Positions 23,401 to 34,575 of a stretch of 64,000 nt of DNA are shown here, piece by piece (the stretch's first letter is position 1; each line of letters opens with the position of its first letter). Location of the stretch: positions 2,728,001-2,792,000 of the forward strand of contig JAUTDP010000001.1 of assembly GCA_033439795.1 (NCBI GenBank), given 5' to 3'. The translations under genes and the position numbers were made by a program. Below the pieces are notes generated by a model. That model was not told the origin of the DNA. It was given only the letters and a program-made list of their open reading frames with translations, and ran no database searches. The stretch is from Sordaria brevicollis (Eukaryota > Ascomycota > Sordariomycetes > Sordariales > Sordariaceae).

Positions 23401-25723
23401 GGATGAGGTTGATTCTTGGCTGGTTCGTCGCGAGACTGACGAGTTTGATGACTCCAATCCACCCCCGCGTCGCTCGATGCAGCGTGGCCGGTCTTTCGAT
23501 GTTAATCGTCCGCATGACCCTCTTGATGGCATGGTTGATGAGCATTTGGCTCTGGATAATGCCGCCGTTTTTGAGCGCTGCTTCAAGCACATCGATGACT
23601 TTGCCTCTGAAGGCCTCCGAACTCTCGTCTTTGCCTACCGTTATCTGGATGGCGAGGAGTACAAAAAGTGGAAAACGATCTATCACGAAGCCACCACCAG
23701 CCTAGTCAACCGCCAAGAACGTATTGAGGCCGCTGCTGAGATTATCGAGCAAAACTTTGATCTTGCTGGCGCTACTGCCATCGAGGATAAGCTGCAGCAT
23801 GGTGTGCCCGAGACCATCGACAAGTTCCGTCGCGCCAACATCAAGATCTGGATGCTTACGGGCGACAAGCGCGAGACTGCCATCAACATTGCCCACTCAG
23901 CTAGGATCTGCAAGCCCTTCTCAGAAGTCTACATCCTGGATGCGACCCAAGGCGATCTTCAAGAGAGACTTGCCTCGACTCTCATAGATGTCGGGCGTGG
24001 CATGGTTCCTCACTCGGTTGTTGTTATTGACGGTCACACTCTGAGCGTTGTGGAGGAGGATGAGTCCCTTAGAGTCCTGTTCTTCGATCTTGTCGTTAGA
24101 GTCGACTCGGTCATCTGCTGTCGCGCTTCTCCTTCACAGAAAGCCACCCTTGTCCAGAGTATCCGCCAGCAAGTTCCCAAGGCTGTCACTCTTGCTATTG
24201 GTGATGGTGCCAACGATATTGCCATGATCCAGGCTTCGCATGTTGGCATTGGTATCTCTGGACGAGAGGGTCTTCAGGCTGCTCGTATCTCCGATTACGC
24301 CATTGCTCAGTTCCGGTTCTTGCAGCGTCTTCTGTTTGTCCACGGCCGTTGGAACTACATCAGGACTGGCAAGTATATCCTTGGTACTTTCTGGAAGGAA
24401 ATCGTGTTCTACCTGGTCCAGGCTCAATATCAGCGCTACAACGGCTATACCGGTACTTCTCTGTTCGAGTCTACCAGTTTGACTGTATTCAACACTCTGT
24501 TTACCTCGCTCCCGGTTATTCTCTATGGTATCTTTGAGAAGGATCTCGAAGCGGACACGCTAATCGCAGTACCCGAACTGTACACATACGGCCAGAAGGA
24601 GAAAGCGTTCAATGTGAAGTTGTACATTGGTTGGATGTTCATGGCTGTGTCCGAGTCAGTAATCATCTTCACTATCGTCTGGTTTATTTACGGTCTTACT
24701 CTTCCGCCCGAGAACACCGGTCTCTACCCCGTCGGCACCCTGGCCTTCACTATCTGCGTCATCTTCATCAACATCAAGATGCTTGTCCTCGAACTCCACA
24801 ACCGCATCGCCATCTGCTTCGCCGGTCTCTTCATCTCCGTCTTTGGCTGGTTCCTCTGGAACTTGTTCCTCAGCGGCATCTTCAAGGCCAAGATGGGTCC
24901 CTACCTTGTTAGGGACAATTTCATCAAGGGCTTCGGCCAACACGCTCCCTGGTGGGTCGTCTGCATCATAACACTGTCTGCGCTTCTCATCTTTGAGGTG
25001 GCCATCAGCATGGTGCGCAGGTCGCTATGGCCTACAGACCAAGACTTGATGAAGGAGATCGAGCACATCGAGGGAGTCCTGGACGTCATGAAGGAGCATG
25101 CCGCCGAGCGCGGAGAGGCAGGTCTTCCCGCGGCGGATGCAGGGGCGGCCGAGGCTGCCAGTCTGAGACACAAGAACAGCTATGGCGACATCACCGGCAC
25201 CGGCATGACTCCCACTGGCGGCGTCGGAAGCAGCACCAGCAGACCTCTGATGCCCGAAGGCCGTCCCAGCCACGCTTACGCTCGTCCCAACTTTGAGTCG
25301 CCGGCGGAGGAGCTGGAGGATCCAGTGGAGGACGTCGTTAAGCCTAAGAGCAAGGCGGCTGGGGAGGCAGCAAGGGGTAGCATGAAGGGCAAGACTCTCA
25401 AGAAGTCTGCCCTGCGGACGAGCACGGATGTGGCTGTTAGCACCAGGTTTTTGGGGGAGGGAAGTGCCAATACGCCGATGGCTAGTGGGCCAGCGGCGGA
25501 GAGTAATGAGCCGTACTTTGTCACAAGCCCGATTGAGATGCCGGAGATGCCGCATTCTCCTGTTGTGTCGACTACGGCCGCGGGTGCCGGTGTCGGAGGA
25601 GTAGCACCAGGGGAAGCGGCGAGAGAAGGTAGTAGCGTCGTGGAGAGGCAGTTGACAGGGACGACTGTTAATCAAGATGAGGGTGGACAGCAGCAGCCGC
25701 CGGTGACGAGGCAGTTGTTGTGA
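20462..25723 (+). CDS. P4-type ATPase lipid flippase, DNF3-like
   Basis: This is an uninterrupted 1753-residue ORF starting at an ATG after CCAAC. P4-ATPases move phospholipids from the outer to the cytosolic leaflet of Golgi, endosome and plasma membranes. Visible family features: a disordered, Ser/Pro-rich N-terminus (about 1-250); TM1-2 about 290-340 with LQMIPG; actuator motif DGET at 464-467; TM3-4 about 570-645 with PLSL at 629-632; phosphorylation site DKTGT with Asp681; TGD at 1133-1135; hinge GDGAND at 1247-1252; six more TM segments to about 1510. The nucleotide domain carries a basic Ser/Arg-rich insert at about 930-1035. The C-terminal 230 residues are low complexity. The LQMIPG and MYDPKTDT context and the length suggest the Dnf3 branch, whose yeast member pairs with Crf1 of the Cdc50 family. 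The subfamily is less certain than the family. Confidence 0.95.
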   Translation: MAGPGHQPDPTEALRDRLENIELQQNEVQVPRPALRRLPASTPSLRLGQRRSTDGRHPAAHGRPSLGLPRHSSHLAPETPTTPLSPASPSATRVRFSLDIQDDDLPRSGRPSLSRPSLQLPPQLYTINSNIDPSASSSRPTKPNRPSLEPRHSEANSTRSRISLTLPRQRYDEAYGDVNSAMATEEETKITLDTYKDWIGRQKERQKRLTSDPLNRIKARAEEAYQKYIIEGLLRQRPIPPSADGRHIPLKPGLVRQTPLIDERTGRPYVSNFIRSSRYTVYDFLPKQLFFQFSKLANFYFLVIGILQMIPGLSTTGTYTTIAPLIAFVCISMAKEGYDDYRRYRLDKLENRSAAFVLDPDGTVTTRVRGRKRGMLMEMVGKGKKPTEDGAATELAGLERVTTAEVDQGEGEGEREPWARVEWQDIRVGDIVQLQRDENVPADMVLLHATGPNGIAYIETMALDGETNLKSKQACPLLLDHCSSINAMAHCDATVVSEDPNLDLYNYEGRVTVNGETMPLTSNQIVYRGSTLRNTTQAIGIVVNTGEECKIRMNAHKNVRTKAPEMQFMVNRIVMLLVVFVVALAVGCTGGYIMWHRSHEKKAYYLIEQKVPLKEIVIGFIIAFNTLIPLSLYVSLEIIKLGQLYLLADVEMYDPKTDTAMSANTTTILENLGQVSYVFSDKTGTLTENLMRFRKISVGGASFLHDLDLRKEAEKAKQKQLAQDLPKRSLSVSAKPRPSNVDASLEPLAEESSHEPIVANQSVWHSSAGVKHGQPEPNTEDLIRYIQQRPNTPFSRTAKHFILCIALCHTCLPETKEDGEMTFQAASPDELALVEGARDLGYLVIDRPAQAIKIQTIDAEGNPVIETYQVLDVIEFSSKRKRMSIVIRMPDGSTCIFTKGADSMILPRLKQSNLAIQTASKIGQLASMRKSMEQEKALRRLSLHSIKRDSMNLVRASRASMDHRRVSRKGSTRRSNTYFTDEVDSWLVRRETDEFDDSNPPPRRSMQRGRSFDVNRPHDPLDGMVDEHLALDNAAVFERCFKHIDDFASEGLRTLVFAYRYLDGEEYKKWKTIYHEATTSLVNRQERIEAAAEIIEQNFDLAGATAIEDKLQHGVPETIDKFRRANIKIWMLTGDKRETAINIAHSARICKPFSEVYILDATQGDLQERLASTLIDVGRGMVPHSVVVIDGHTLSVVEEDESLRVLFFDLVVRVDSVICCRASPSQKATLVQSIRQQVPKAVTLAIGDGANDIAMIQASHVGIGISGREGLQAARISDYAIAQFRFLQRLLFVHGRWNYIRTGKYILGTFWKEIVFYLVQAQYQRYNGYTGTSLFESTSLTVFNTLFTSLPVILYGIFEKDLEADTLIAVPELYTYGQKEKAFNVKLYIGWMFMAVSESVIIFTIVWFIYGLTLPPENTGLYPVGTLAFTICVIFINIKMLVLELHNRIAICFAGLFISVFGWFLWNLFLSGIFKAKMGPYLVRDNFIKGFGQHAPWWVVCIITLSALLIFEVAISMVRRSLWPTDQDLMKEIEHIEGVLDVMKEHAAERGEAGLPAADAGAAEAASLRHKNSYGDITGTGMTPTGGVGSSTSRPLMPEGRPSHAYARPNFESPAEELEDPVEDVVKPKSKAAGEAARGSMKGKTLKKSALRTSTDVAVSTRFLGEGSANTPMASGPAAESNEPYFVTSPIEMPEMPHSPVVSTTAAGAGVGGVAPGEAAREGSSVVERQLTGTTVNQDEGGQQQPPVTRQLL

Positions 25724-28700
25724 ATGACAAAAGGGGGGAGTGGAGGAATGATGAAAGATGAAATCATGATATGAAGCTAATAAGATAAGCCACGTTACTA
25801 CGACGAGAAGAGGAAGACGAAGACAAAGACGAGAGATGGTGATGGCTTTTGTTCACACGCATTATACCTATTTGCACACACTCTATAACGTCTTCCTTTT
25901 GGAAGCTACAGAGGCTAGACACCATCAAAAGCGTTGTTATTAGAGGCTTTCCCTTTATTTTTACTTCGTGTATTTGCTAGTTGAACTTCGAGGGGTTTGT
26001 TTGTCTGTTTTGGAGATCTATCTTGATACACAACGTATATAGTTAATTTTCATGTCTTAAGGTGTTTATACTTACAAATTTGGTTCATCATTCGGAGAGT
26101 TGAACAAACTTTATCACTGATGCCGCATTCTCTTTGAACCGTGCTCCGGTACTCTTTATTCCGACCATCTAAGTCCATGTCAAGGCCAATTGAGGATTTT
26201 CGATACGTGGTACAGTAGAGGTCGTGACTCACGGAACGATTTCAATTGCTCTTTGGGAAGCCCTTGGTCATGGCCAGTCAAACCGGATCACAAAATCCGA
26301 CAATGAAGAGATCAAATGCAAATTAATGCGAGCTCTTCATGGTGATGCTTGTAATGCGCAAAAAAATCGTGACTCACGAGCTCAATCTCTTGGCTTTAAC
26401 TATCGAGTCTGTAATAGTATGAGGCTGAACTGTGTGATTAATGTCCCCAGTCTGATGAAAGAGGAAGGTAAACACATAAGAAAGTGCGGGTTGACGGGTA
26501 ACGGCTGTCAAGAGTTGTCGAGACCGAGAAGGTGGATCGCATTCCTGATTTGACATACGTATGGGCCAAACGCTAACGGATGTTTGTGGCAATTACACAG
26601 AGATCTGTTAGTACATTACAGGTCTCCAGTCTCTAGAACTCAAGATATTGTAACCGAGGGCTCCCGTCGCAACTCGGAGGCTCCCACAAGTTTTCTCCAA
26701 GGTCGCGTGCAGCAACTTTTGAAGCCCGCCGGCGCTACTGAGCACGCAGGGCACGCACGGTACTGTACAGATGCGAGGTGTGGTTGAGGTCGCAGTCGCT
26801 GTAACCCGTTCGGGCCCTTACAGGAAGAGGAGTGCGAGGGTTGAAGTTGAAGCTGAAGTCATTCAACTCCAGTGGCCTGAAGCGATGAGCTTTCATTTGT
26901 ATAAAGTATGGGCATTGAAAGCCACTTGACATAGACAGCAAGTACGTAGAGTTTCAAACATAAATCCGCCAATTTAATATGGTGATGATAGTTGGGACTA
27001 TACGAAATGGCGGAGGTGCGGTGGGGAGAGGCGGTTTGGGGAAATGTACCCGTACAGCCGTCGTGCATCGCAGGAACACAAGGACCCTTGTTTTTTTGTG
27101 TGTTTCTGCCCGTTGTCACAGCTTCACATGAACAACTGAACTTTCTATCTTTTGGAACCATTGAGCCTCTTCCTTCCCCTTCCCTTTTGTGTCGCCTGTG
27201 ACAATTCAAGAAGTTGTGTGCATGTACAACTTGATCGACAACCGTTATCCAGAAGAATTCGGATTTTCTTTGATTTAATCATCCATGGTCAAACTGACAT
27301 CATTGACAACAAGAGAAGGCTCGTGCTTCCATCCATCCCGCCCGCCAGTTCTCTGGTTTCAAGATCCCAAACCCACCACCAAAGTTTCGTTTCCCCAGTT
27401 GTCCACCTCAGCTTCCGGGGGTCCGAATTGGAGACAGAAGCGCCAAATGCGGAGGAGGCTGGAACTTAGTTTACATGCGTCAGACAATTGGGACCCTGGG
27501 CCAATCAAAACTAGGACTGTGATGTGAAGGCGGGACGGAAAGCGATAAGAAACTGCAACATGGAAGCATTCCTTCACGATGGCATCCGTAGAACGTTGGT
27601 GATATAGGCATCAAAGAAACGAGGGGAGTGGTGAGAGGGCTGGAAGCCACCATGAGTTCGTTGGTGAAATGGCCAACACGAAGCTTTATGTCTGCCTGGC
27701 CCGGAGAAGCACAAAAGTGTTCAGAGGAATTCAGTCGATTTTCATAGTTTCACCCATCCACAATTTTAGTCGACCGGGATTTTCTATAAAAACGCACTTC
27801 TGATGGAACCTTCCCGTTCGGGCTTTACCGTCTTACATGCCTTCAGTCATGTTCCTGTGACTCGGCGAGCTGAATCCAGAGTAGTGGATGAAGACGAACT
27901 TGTTGGATGCTTGAATCCGAGAGAACAGAAACCCACGATATGATGAGGCCGATATGGGGGAGATGTGATCCCATCTCCGACCGCTGACTCCGAATGATCA
28001 GACGCATTGAAAGAAAAACAAAGTCTTGCAATTGACAACTGGCAGGTCTAAGGACTCTTAGTTAGCCCCACTATCAAGGCTAAAATCCCCAAAAGCCTCC
28101 AGTCAAGACATGGAAAAAAAAGAGTTGTCAAATCAACCCCACCGGCGTGCCAAATGCTCGTTCCCCCGTTCCCAACAACAGTGCAACCCCCGGTGTTGCA
28201 ACAGGCAGTCCACCTGCAGTCCACCTTCTGCAGGCGCGCTGACCACTGAACGCCATCCCAAACTGAATCCGAATCGAGCTTGCCGGACGTGGGCCGTGAA
28301 CCCAGAGAGCATCATCCAGGCCGATTATCCACAGCGGGGAACGGCAGGCAACTTTAGCACGGCGCAATCGCAAGCCAAGGCCAGAAACCGAAGGCCCATC
28401 ATCCACCCGAAGACTGGAGTTGGCTTGTTATCCAACTTAAAGGTGGGCGAGTCCCGAAAATTGTTTCCGTCTCTACCTATCTCTTTGGACCGCTCGCTCA
28501 CCCTCTATCTCGAGGAAGTCGGTCTTCCCTCGCCGCATACTTACACAAAGTATAGACCGCCCATAGGATATCATCACTTCAACGGGTCTCGACCAATCCT
28601 TCCGGCTGGTCCTGTTTTGCCGCAAAAAAGGGAATCTTTGTCGCAAAGTTCCCCACGTCTTTTGAACCGTTTTACCCGCTTTCCCGAGACATCACGTTCA

Positions 28701-28777
28701 ACGCCCACCGGCTATCGAAAACACAACTCTATCTGTATCCAGCTCGCCTGCCACCAAGGCGCTGCTGAGCGCGCGAA
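25724..28777. other. Long intergenic region between flippase and ABC transporter
   Basis: About 3 kb without a supportable gene. It should contain the flippase 3' end and the ABC promoter and leader. Candidate sites seen by eye are TATAAAA at 27785-27791 and CCAAT at 27501-27505 and 28593-28597. The longest frame (28110-28982) has no recognisable domain and overlaps the true first exon and intron of the next gene in a different role, so it is not called. Confidence 0.5.
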
Positions 28778-31700
28778 ATGGGTTTCGCTCAGTGTGGCTG
28801 GCCTATATGGCGGACTGACGACTTTACGCCATGCTTCCAGGAAGAGTATGTTTGTCCAACGCCATCACCGGCTTTTGCGCTTATCGGACCATGACGAATC
28901 CTGCCTCTTCTCTTTTCTTGACCACCGCCAGCAGCTAACAAACTTTGTTCCCACAGCTATCTCAAGATCCTCCTACCACTGATCGTCGTTGGACTGTCCC
29001 TCCTACGACTTCTCATCTCAAACCTCCTTCGAGCTGCCAAGCTAAAACCGAACCGCGGGTACGATCGCGTCGCCGATAACGAGGACGACCGCACCCACTT
29101 GCCCAGAGAGGAAGAACCCATCGACGAGAGTGACGAAGATGAGGCGCTAGCTATCAATGGCGGCCGCCTTGCGCTGGCCAAGGTCACCACCAAGGGCTCC
29201 ATTGTTCAGGCCGATACCCCCGCTGGTCAGACTATCCTTACCGTTGTCGAAGTTCTCGCCATCGCTGGTCTGGTCGGTGTCAATGTTGTCGCATTGGTTA
29301 TGGAGGCCTACAGCGGTCGCCATGGCAAGATTGCCGCCATTGCCGGTCTTAGCGCCTGGACCTACGTCTTGATTCTTGCTGCGCTGCGTCTCTTCCTCGG
29401 AAACACGCAGTGGCGCGTACCCTACCTCTGGAACCACACCGCTGCCATCTACTTTGCCCAGTGGATGTTTTCGCTCATTGGCTTCCGTTCTGCCTTTGTC
29501 CATCCTGCGACCCAGTTCAGGCAGACCTTGACCATCGTCGAGTTTGCCTTGACCTCGCTCCTCTTCTTCATGTCCATCAGCACACGCAAGGGAAACAAGA
29601 CTGTTGTTTTGGAATGGGAGGATGGTATTCAGCCTAGTCGCGAGAACTTGGCTTCTCTCTTCTCCCACTTCACTTTCGGCTGGGTTGACTCCATCATGTG
29701 GGAGGGCTGGAAGGAGCCGTTGACTGCCGACCGGGTGTGGAACCTGCTTCCTAGCGACAAGGCCGCCACCGTTCTGGCCAACTATCGCCAGGTCAAGAAG
29801 ACTACTTCCCTGTCTTTCCACCTCTTGAGCTATTTCAAGGGTATGGTCGCTGCGCAGGCTGCCTGGGCTGTTATTTCTGGTGCTTTCACCTTTGCGCCTA
29901 CCCTGCTGCTCAAGGCCATCCTCGAGTATGTTGAGGATCCTACTCAGGCTCCTCGCAACGTGTTGTGGCTTTATGTGATCCTTCTTCCCGTCACGGATGT
30001 TATCCGCTCTATTGGAGATGCTCAGGCCCTTTGGATCGGCCGCAAGATCTGCATCAACATCCGTGCTATCCTTGTCGGCGAGATTTACGCAAAGGCGCTA
30101 AGGAGAAAGGCCGCTGCCGGCAACGATAAGGTTCTCGGTGAGGACAAGAAGGATGAGACTCCCTCCAAGAAGGGTTTCTTCGCAAAGATCAAGCGCGCGT
30201 TGGGCCTTGCGAAGGACGACAAGAAGGCCAACGATCAGTCTGCGGCTGAAGCCGCTGTTGCTAAGGCCAAGGATAAGGCCGCTGAGGCTGATGAGCAGGC
30301 CAACCTGGGAACCATCACTACGTTGATGTCGGTCGACAGCTTCAAGGTCTCTGAAGTCACTAGTTATCTGCATTTCCTCATTGCTTCGGCTCCTACCCAG
30401 CTGATTGTTGCCATTTTCCTGCTCTACAACGTCATGGGCTACAGTGCGATTCCCGGCTTTATCATCATGGCTCTTCTCCTTCCTGTCAACATCGGTTTTG
30501 CCAAGACCTTCCAGTACACGCAGAAGAAGATCATGTCGGCTACTGACAAGCGCATTCACACCACCAACGAAGTGCTCCAAAACATCCGCATTATCAAGTA
30601 CTTTGCTTGGGAGCACAGATTTGAAACTATTGTCGACGAGAAGAGGCGCGCCGAGCTCAAGGCCCTGCGCACCCGTTATATGGTATGGGCCTGCGCCGTG
30701 GCTGTCTGGAACACCGTTCCCATCCTTATCACTTTCTTCAGCTTCTTCGTCTACACTGTCATTGAGAAGAAGCCGCTGTATCCGTCTGTCGCCTTCACTG
30801 CGATTTCTCTGTTCATGCTGCTCCGCTATCCGCTTGACCAGCTCGGAGATATGATTGCTCACGTCCAGGAGTCCAAGGTGTCCGTGGACCGTATCGAAGA
30901 ATTCTTGAATGAGGAGGAGACTGAGAAGCAGAAGCAGCTTGGCACCGACAACGTTGACGAGAACGGCAACAAGGTTATTGGCTTCAGGGGCGCTAGCTTC
31001 ATCTGGGGCGGCAGAAACACCGTTGCCGAGGACGGAAGCATGGCTTTCCGTCTTCTTGACCTTGATGTCGAGTTCCAGGAGGGCAAGCTCAACGTCATTA
31101 CTGGCCCCACCGGATCCGGAAAGACCTCTATGCTTATGGCTCTGCTGGGTGAGATGACTATTCTCAAGGGTCGTGTCTTCCTCCCCGGAGGCCGCAGCCG
31201 TGAGGATGTCCGTGCCGACCCCGAAACCGGTCTTGCCGATACTTGCGCCTACGTTGCCCAGCAAGCCTGGCTTGTCAATGGCTCCATCAAGGACAACATT
31301 CTGTTCAGTGCACCATATGATGAGCAGAGATACAAGGACGTCATTGTCGCTTGCGCTCTGGAGCGTGATCTGGAAATTCTTGATAACGGCGACGAGACTT
31401 TGGTCGGTGAGAAGGGCATTACCCTCTCCGGTGGCCAGAAGCAGCGCATTTCGCTGGCTCGTGCCGTCTACTCCAACTCCAAGCACCTTCTCATGGATGA
31501 CTGTCTCAGCGCCGTCGATTCTCACACCGCTCAGTGGATTTTCAGCAACTGCATCATGGGTCCTTTGATGAAGCACCGCACTTGCATTCTCGTGTCTCAC
31601 AACATCCCTCTCTGCGTCCCTTTCTCCGACTTTGTTGTCCAGATGACCAACGGTCGTGTTACTGCTCAGGGCCCTCCTCAGGAGCTCATTGCTGCTGGCA

Positions 31701-33982
31701 AGTTCGGCGAAGACTTTGTCCAAAAGTCCCGTCCTGGCTCCGCTCACGTCTCGCGTGTTCCTTCTCGTGTTCCCTCTAGTGTAGGTGAGGAAGGTGACAA
31801 CACCATGATCAACGAAGCCGACGGTAGCGAATCTCAGACCAAGGCTCAGACGATCAAGAAGGAGCACAAGAAGCAGGATGCCATGGAAGAAGCCAAGGCT
31901 ACTGGTGCCGTCAAGTGGCCCGTCATGAAGCTCTACCTCACAGCTATGGGCAAATGGTGGTTCTGGGTTTTGGCCGCGGTTGTCTTTGGTGCTCAGCAAT
32001 TCTCCGGTGTCGCCACCAGTCTTTGGATCAAGGAGTGGGCCAACCAGTACGCTTATGACGAGGTTGTTGCCCCTACCTTCAACATGAACTCGCAGAGCTA
32101 TTCCAGTCAGACCGTCTCGCCTACCTACTTTGCCTCGATCGCCACCTACATCAAGGGCAACGACAGCAACACTTTCTCGGCTAGCTCCAACAGCGATGTC
32201 AACGTCGGTTACTACTTGACCGTCCTTGCCATCATTGGTATCGGTGGTGCCGTTGCCGCTTTCGTCAGAGATATGTGGATCTTCTTCGGTTCTTTGACTG
32301 CCTCGTGGAAGCTCCACAACCGTCTGATGCGTGCCGTCGCTGGTGCCCGTTTCAAGTTCTTCGACGTCACCCCTCTCGGCCAGATCATGAACAGGTTCAG
32401 CAAGGACTTGGAGGCTATCGATCAGGAGGTTGCGCCTATTGCTATTGGGGTCATGAGTTGTGTCCTCGCAATTGTCGTGACTGTTACTCTGATCGCCTGG
32501 ATTACCCCCGGGTTCTTGATTGCTGGTTTCTTCATCACCATCCTCTACGTCTTCCTTGGCGCCTTCTATCTCCATGCCTCTCGCGACCTGAAGCGCTTGG
32601 AGTCCGTGCAGCGCAGCCCTCTCTTCCAGCAATTCGGAGAGACCTTGAGCGGTGTTACCACCATCAGAGCCTATGGCGATGAGAGACGTTTCATCCGGGA
32701 CAACCTCGCCAAGATCAACGCTCAGATTCGTCCTTTCATCTACCTTTGGGCTGCCAACAGATGGCTCGCTTTCAGGACCGATGTCCTCGGTGATCTCGTT
32801 GCCTTTGCTGCTGGTGTTTTCGTCATTCTCAGCCTCGGTAAGATTGATCCTGGTTCTGCGGGTATCTCCCTCAGTTATGCCATTGGTTTTGCCGACAACA
32901 TCCTCTGGCTTGTTCGTCTCTATGCTATGAACGAGCAGAACATGAACTCGGTTGAGCGTATCAAGGAGTACCTTGATGTCGAGCAAGAGGCCGATGCTAT
33001 CGTCGAGGACAACCGCCCTCCTGCCAACTGGCCCGCTCACGGCTCTGTTGAGTTCATCAACTACACTACGCGTTACAGGGCTGAGTTGGAGCCCGTGCTC
33101 CGCAATCTCACCTTCAAGATTGAGGCCCAAGAGAAGATCGGTATCGTTGGCCGCACTGGTGCCGGAAAGAGTTCCCTTACCCTGGCCATCTTCCGTGCTT
33201 TGGAGGCGGATGAGGGCAAGATCTTGATTGACGGTGTTGATATCGGTCTAATTGGTCTGCGTGACCTCCGTGAGGCTATTACCATTGTCCCCCAGGAGCC
33301 TACTCTGTTCATGGGTACTATTCGTACCAACCTTGACCCCTTCAACATGTACACTGACGAGGAGATCTTTGCCGCTCTTCGCCGAGTGCACCTGATCAAG
33401 GCCGACGAGGTCATCCCCGGCGCCGTTAGCACCGCTCTCCTTCCCCAGACCCCCGTTGCCCCTGAGGGCGAGTCGGAGCCCGCCACCGCCACCAACAAGA
33501 ACATCTTCCTCGACCTCTCCTCGCCCGTCACCGAGTCTGGCAACAACCTCTCGCAGGGTCAGCGCCAGCTTCTCTGCCTGGCTCGCGCCATGCTCAAGAA
33601 GCCCACCGTTCTCGTCATGGACGAAGCCACCGCCTCGATCGACTACGCCACCGATTCCGCCATCCAGGAGACCATCCGCGAGCTGACCAGCACCATCATC
33701 ACTATTGCTCACCGTCTGCAGACCATTGCCGACTACGACAAGGTTCTCGTGCTGGACAAGGGCGAGATCGTCGAGTACGGCCATCCTTGGGAGCTGATGA
33801 AGAAGGCCGATGGCAGCTTCAGGAGCATGTGCGACATGAGCGGCGACTACGAAACCTTGGCCAAGATCGCCAAGAAGGCGTACAAGGCTAAGCAGCTTGT
33901 TGATGTCGATGAGGAGAGTGAGACTACCACTGCTGAGGGCAGCGGGACTGGTGATGAGGGGAAGAAGGATGGTGAGAACTAA
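28778..33982 (+). CDS. ABCC (MRP-type) transporter, Ybt1/Ycf1-like
   Basis: I model two exons, 28778-28845 and 28957-33982, giving 1697 residues. The large frame has no upstream in-frame ATG in exon 2; splicing adds MGFAQCGWPIWRTDDF and completes the first TM helix, as in fungal ABCC proteins. Order: TMD0 (about 20-230); membrane domain 1 with a Lys/Ala-rich cytosolic insert at about 414-474; nucleotide domain 1 with Walker A GPTGSGKT (739-746), signature LSGGQ (846-850) and Walker B LLMDD (Asp870-Asp871, the non-canonical Asp usual in ABCC); linker about 944-1011; membrane domain 2; nucleotide domain 2 with Walker A GRTGAGKS (from 1421), signature LSQGQ (from 1554) and Walker B LVMDE (Asp1578, Glu1579). 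An insert of about 45 residues precedes the second signature. Family members export organic anions or conjugates, often into the vacuole; the substrate here is unknown. Confidence 0.93.
28846..28956 (+). other. Predicted intron of the ABC transporter gene
   Basis: 111 bp with donor GTATGT at 28846-28851, branch point GCTAAC at 28934-28939, and acceptor CCACAG ending at 28956. Splicing joins GA to C and preserves the frame. All three signals match the ascomycete consensus. Confidence 0.88.
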
Positions 33983-34575
33983 ACGTTTTTTTACCAAGGA
34001 GAAAGATGAAAAGTGAAAGAGACGGACGAAACGCAATTAAAATGGGTTTATGTTTTATGAAGAGGCTCTCAATGAGTCTATGCCAAACGGATGATGGGAA
34101 TGGAAAATCTGGAAATGGGAGAGGAGTGTGCTTTTTTCTGCTGGGTTGGTTTTCCGGTGTCATGATGGATGGAGGAAAAGAAACTTGAACTGAAAGGAAG
34201 CGCATATTTCACACACTTGGAGTTAAACACATTTGCTTTGAGATGATAGAATTGACATCATCGACAGCGGGTACGGATGGTGTATATAACATAGATCAGA
34301 ATCCAGGAATATGATTGTTGAAGACTCAAATGCCGTCGTTAGGAGTGATCATGTTGATGGCCGCTCAAGTTCGGTGAATGGTATGCGCCACACGTCAAGC
34401 CACATGGACTCCACATTTTCGAACCACCTCCGCAGCACGCTGTGGCGTCACTCTCACCTTTTGGGTAGGTGTACTTTCCCATCTCATCCTCATCTCTGAC
34501 AGCCTCATGATTTCGTTGCTCAACCCTCCAATTTGAACAAAACACCAAACTTGCCTGTTCCCGGCAAATTTCAAA
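33983..34575. other. Intergenic region, ABC transporter to Irc6-like gene
   Basis: 593 bp holding the ABC 3' end and the promoter of the next gene, both plus strand. I see no additional gene and no unambiguous regulatory site. Confidence 0.5.

Noticed and set aside
28110..28982. A 290-codon plus-strand frame before the ABC transporter
   Set aside because: Its composition is typical of leader DNA, it shows no domain, and it runs through the predicted first exon and intron of the ABC gene, whose splice signals and protein alignment are better supported.
30098..33130. A 1010-codon open frame on the minus strand
   Set aside because: It lies fully antisense to the well-supported ABC transporter. 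Strong third-position bias of the real gene removes stop codons from this antisense frame. The translation is low-complexity and has no domain.
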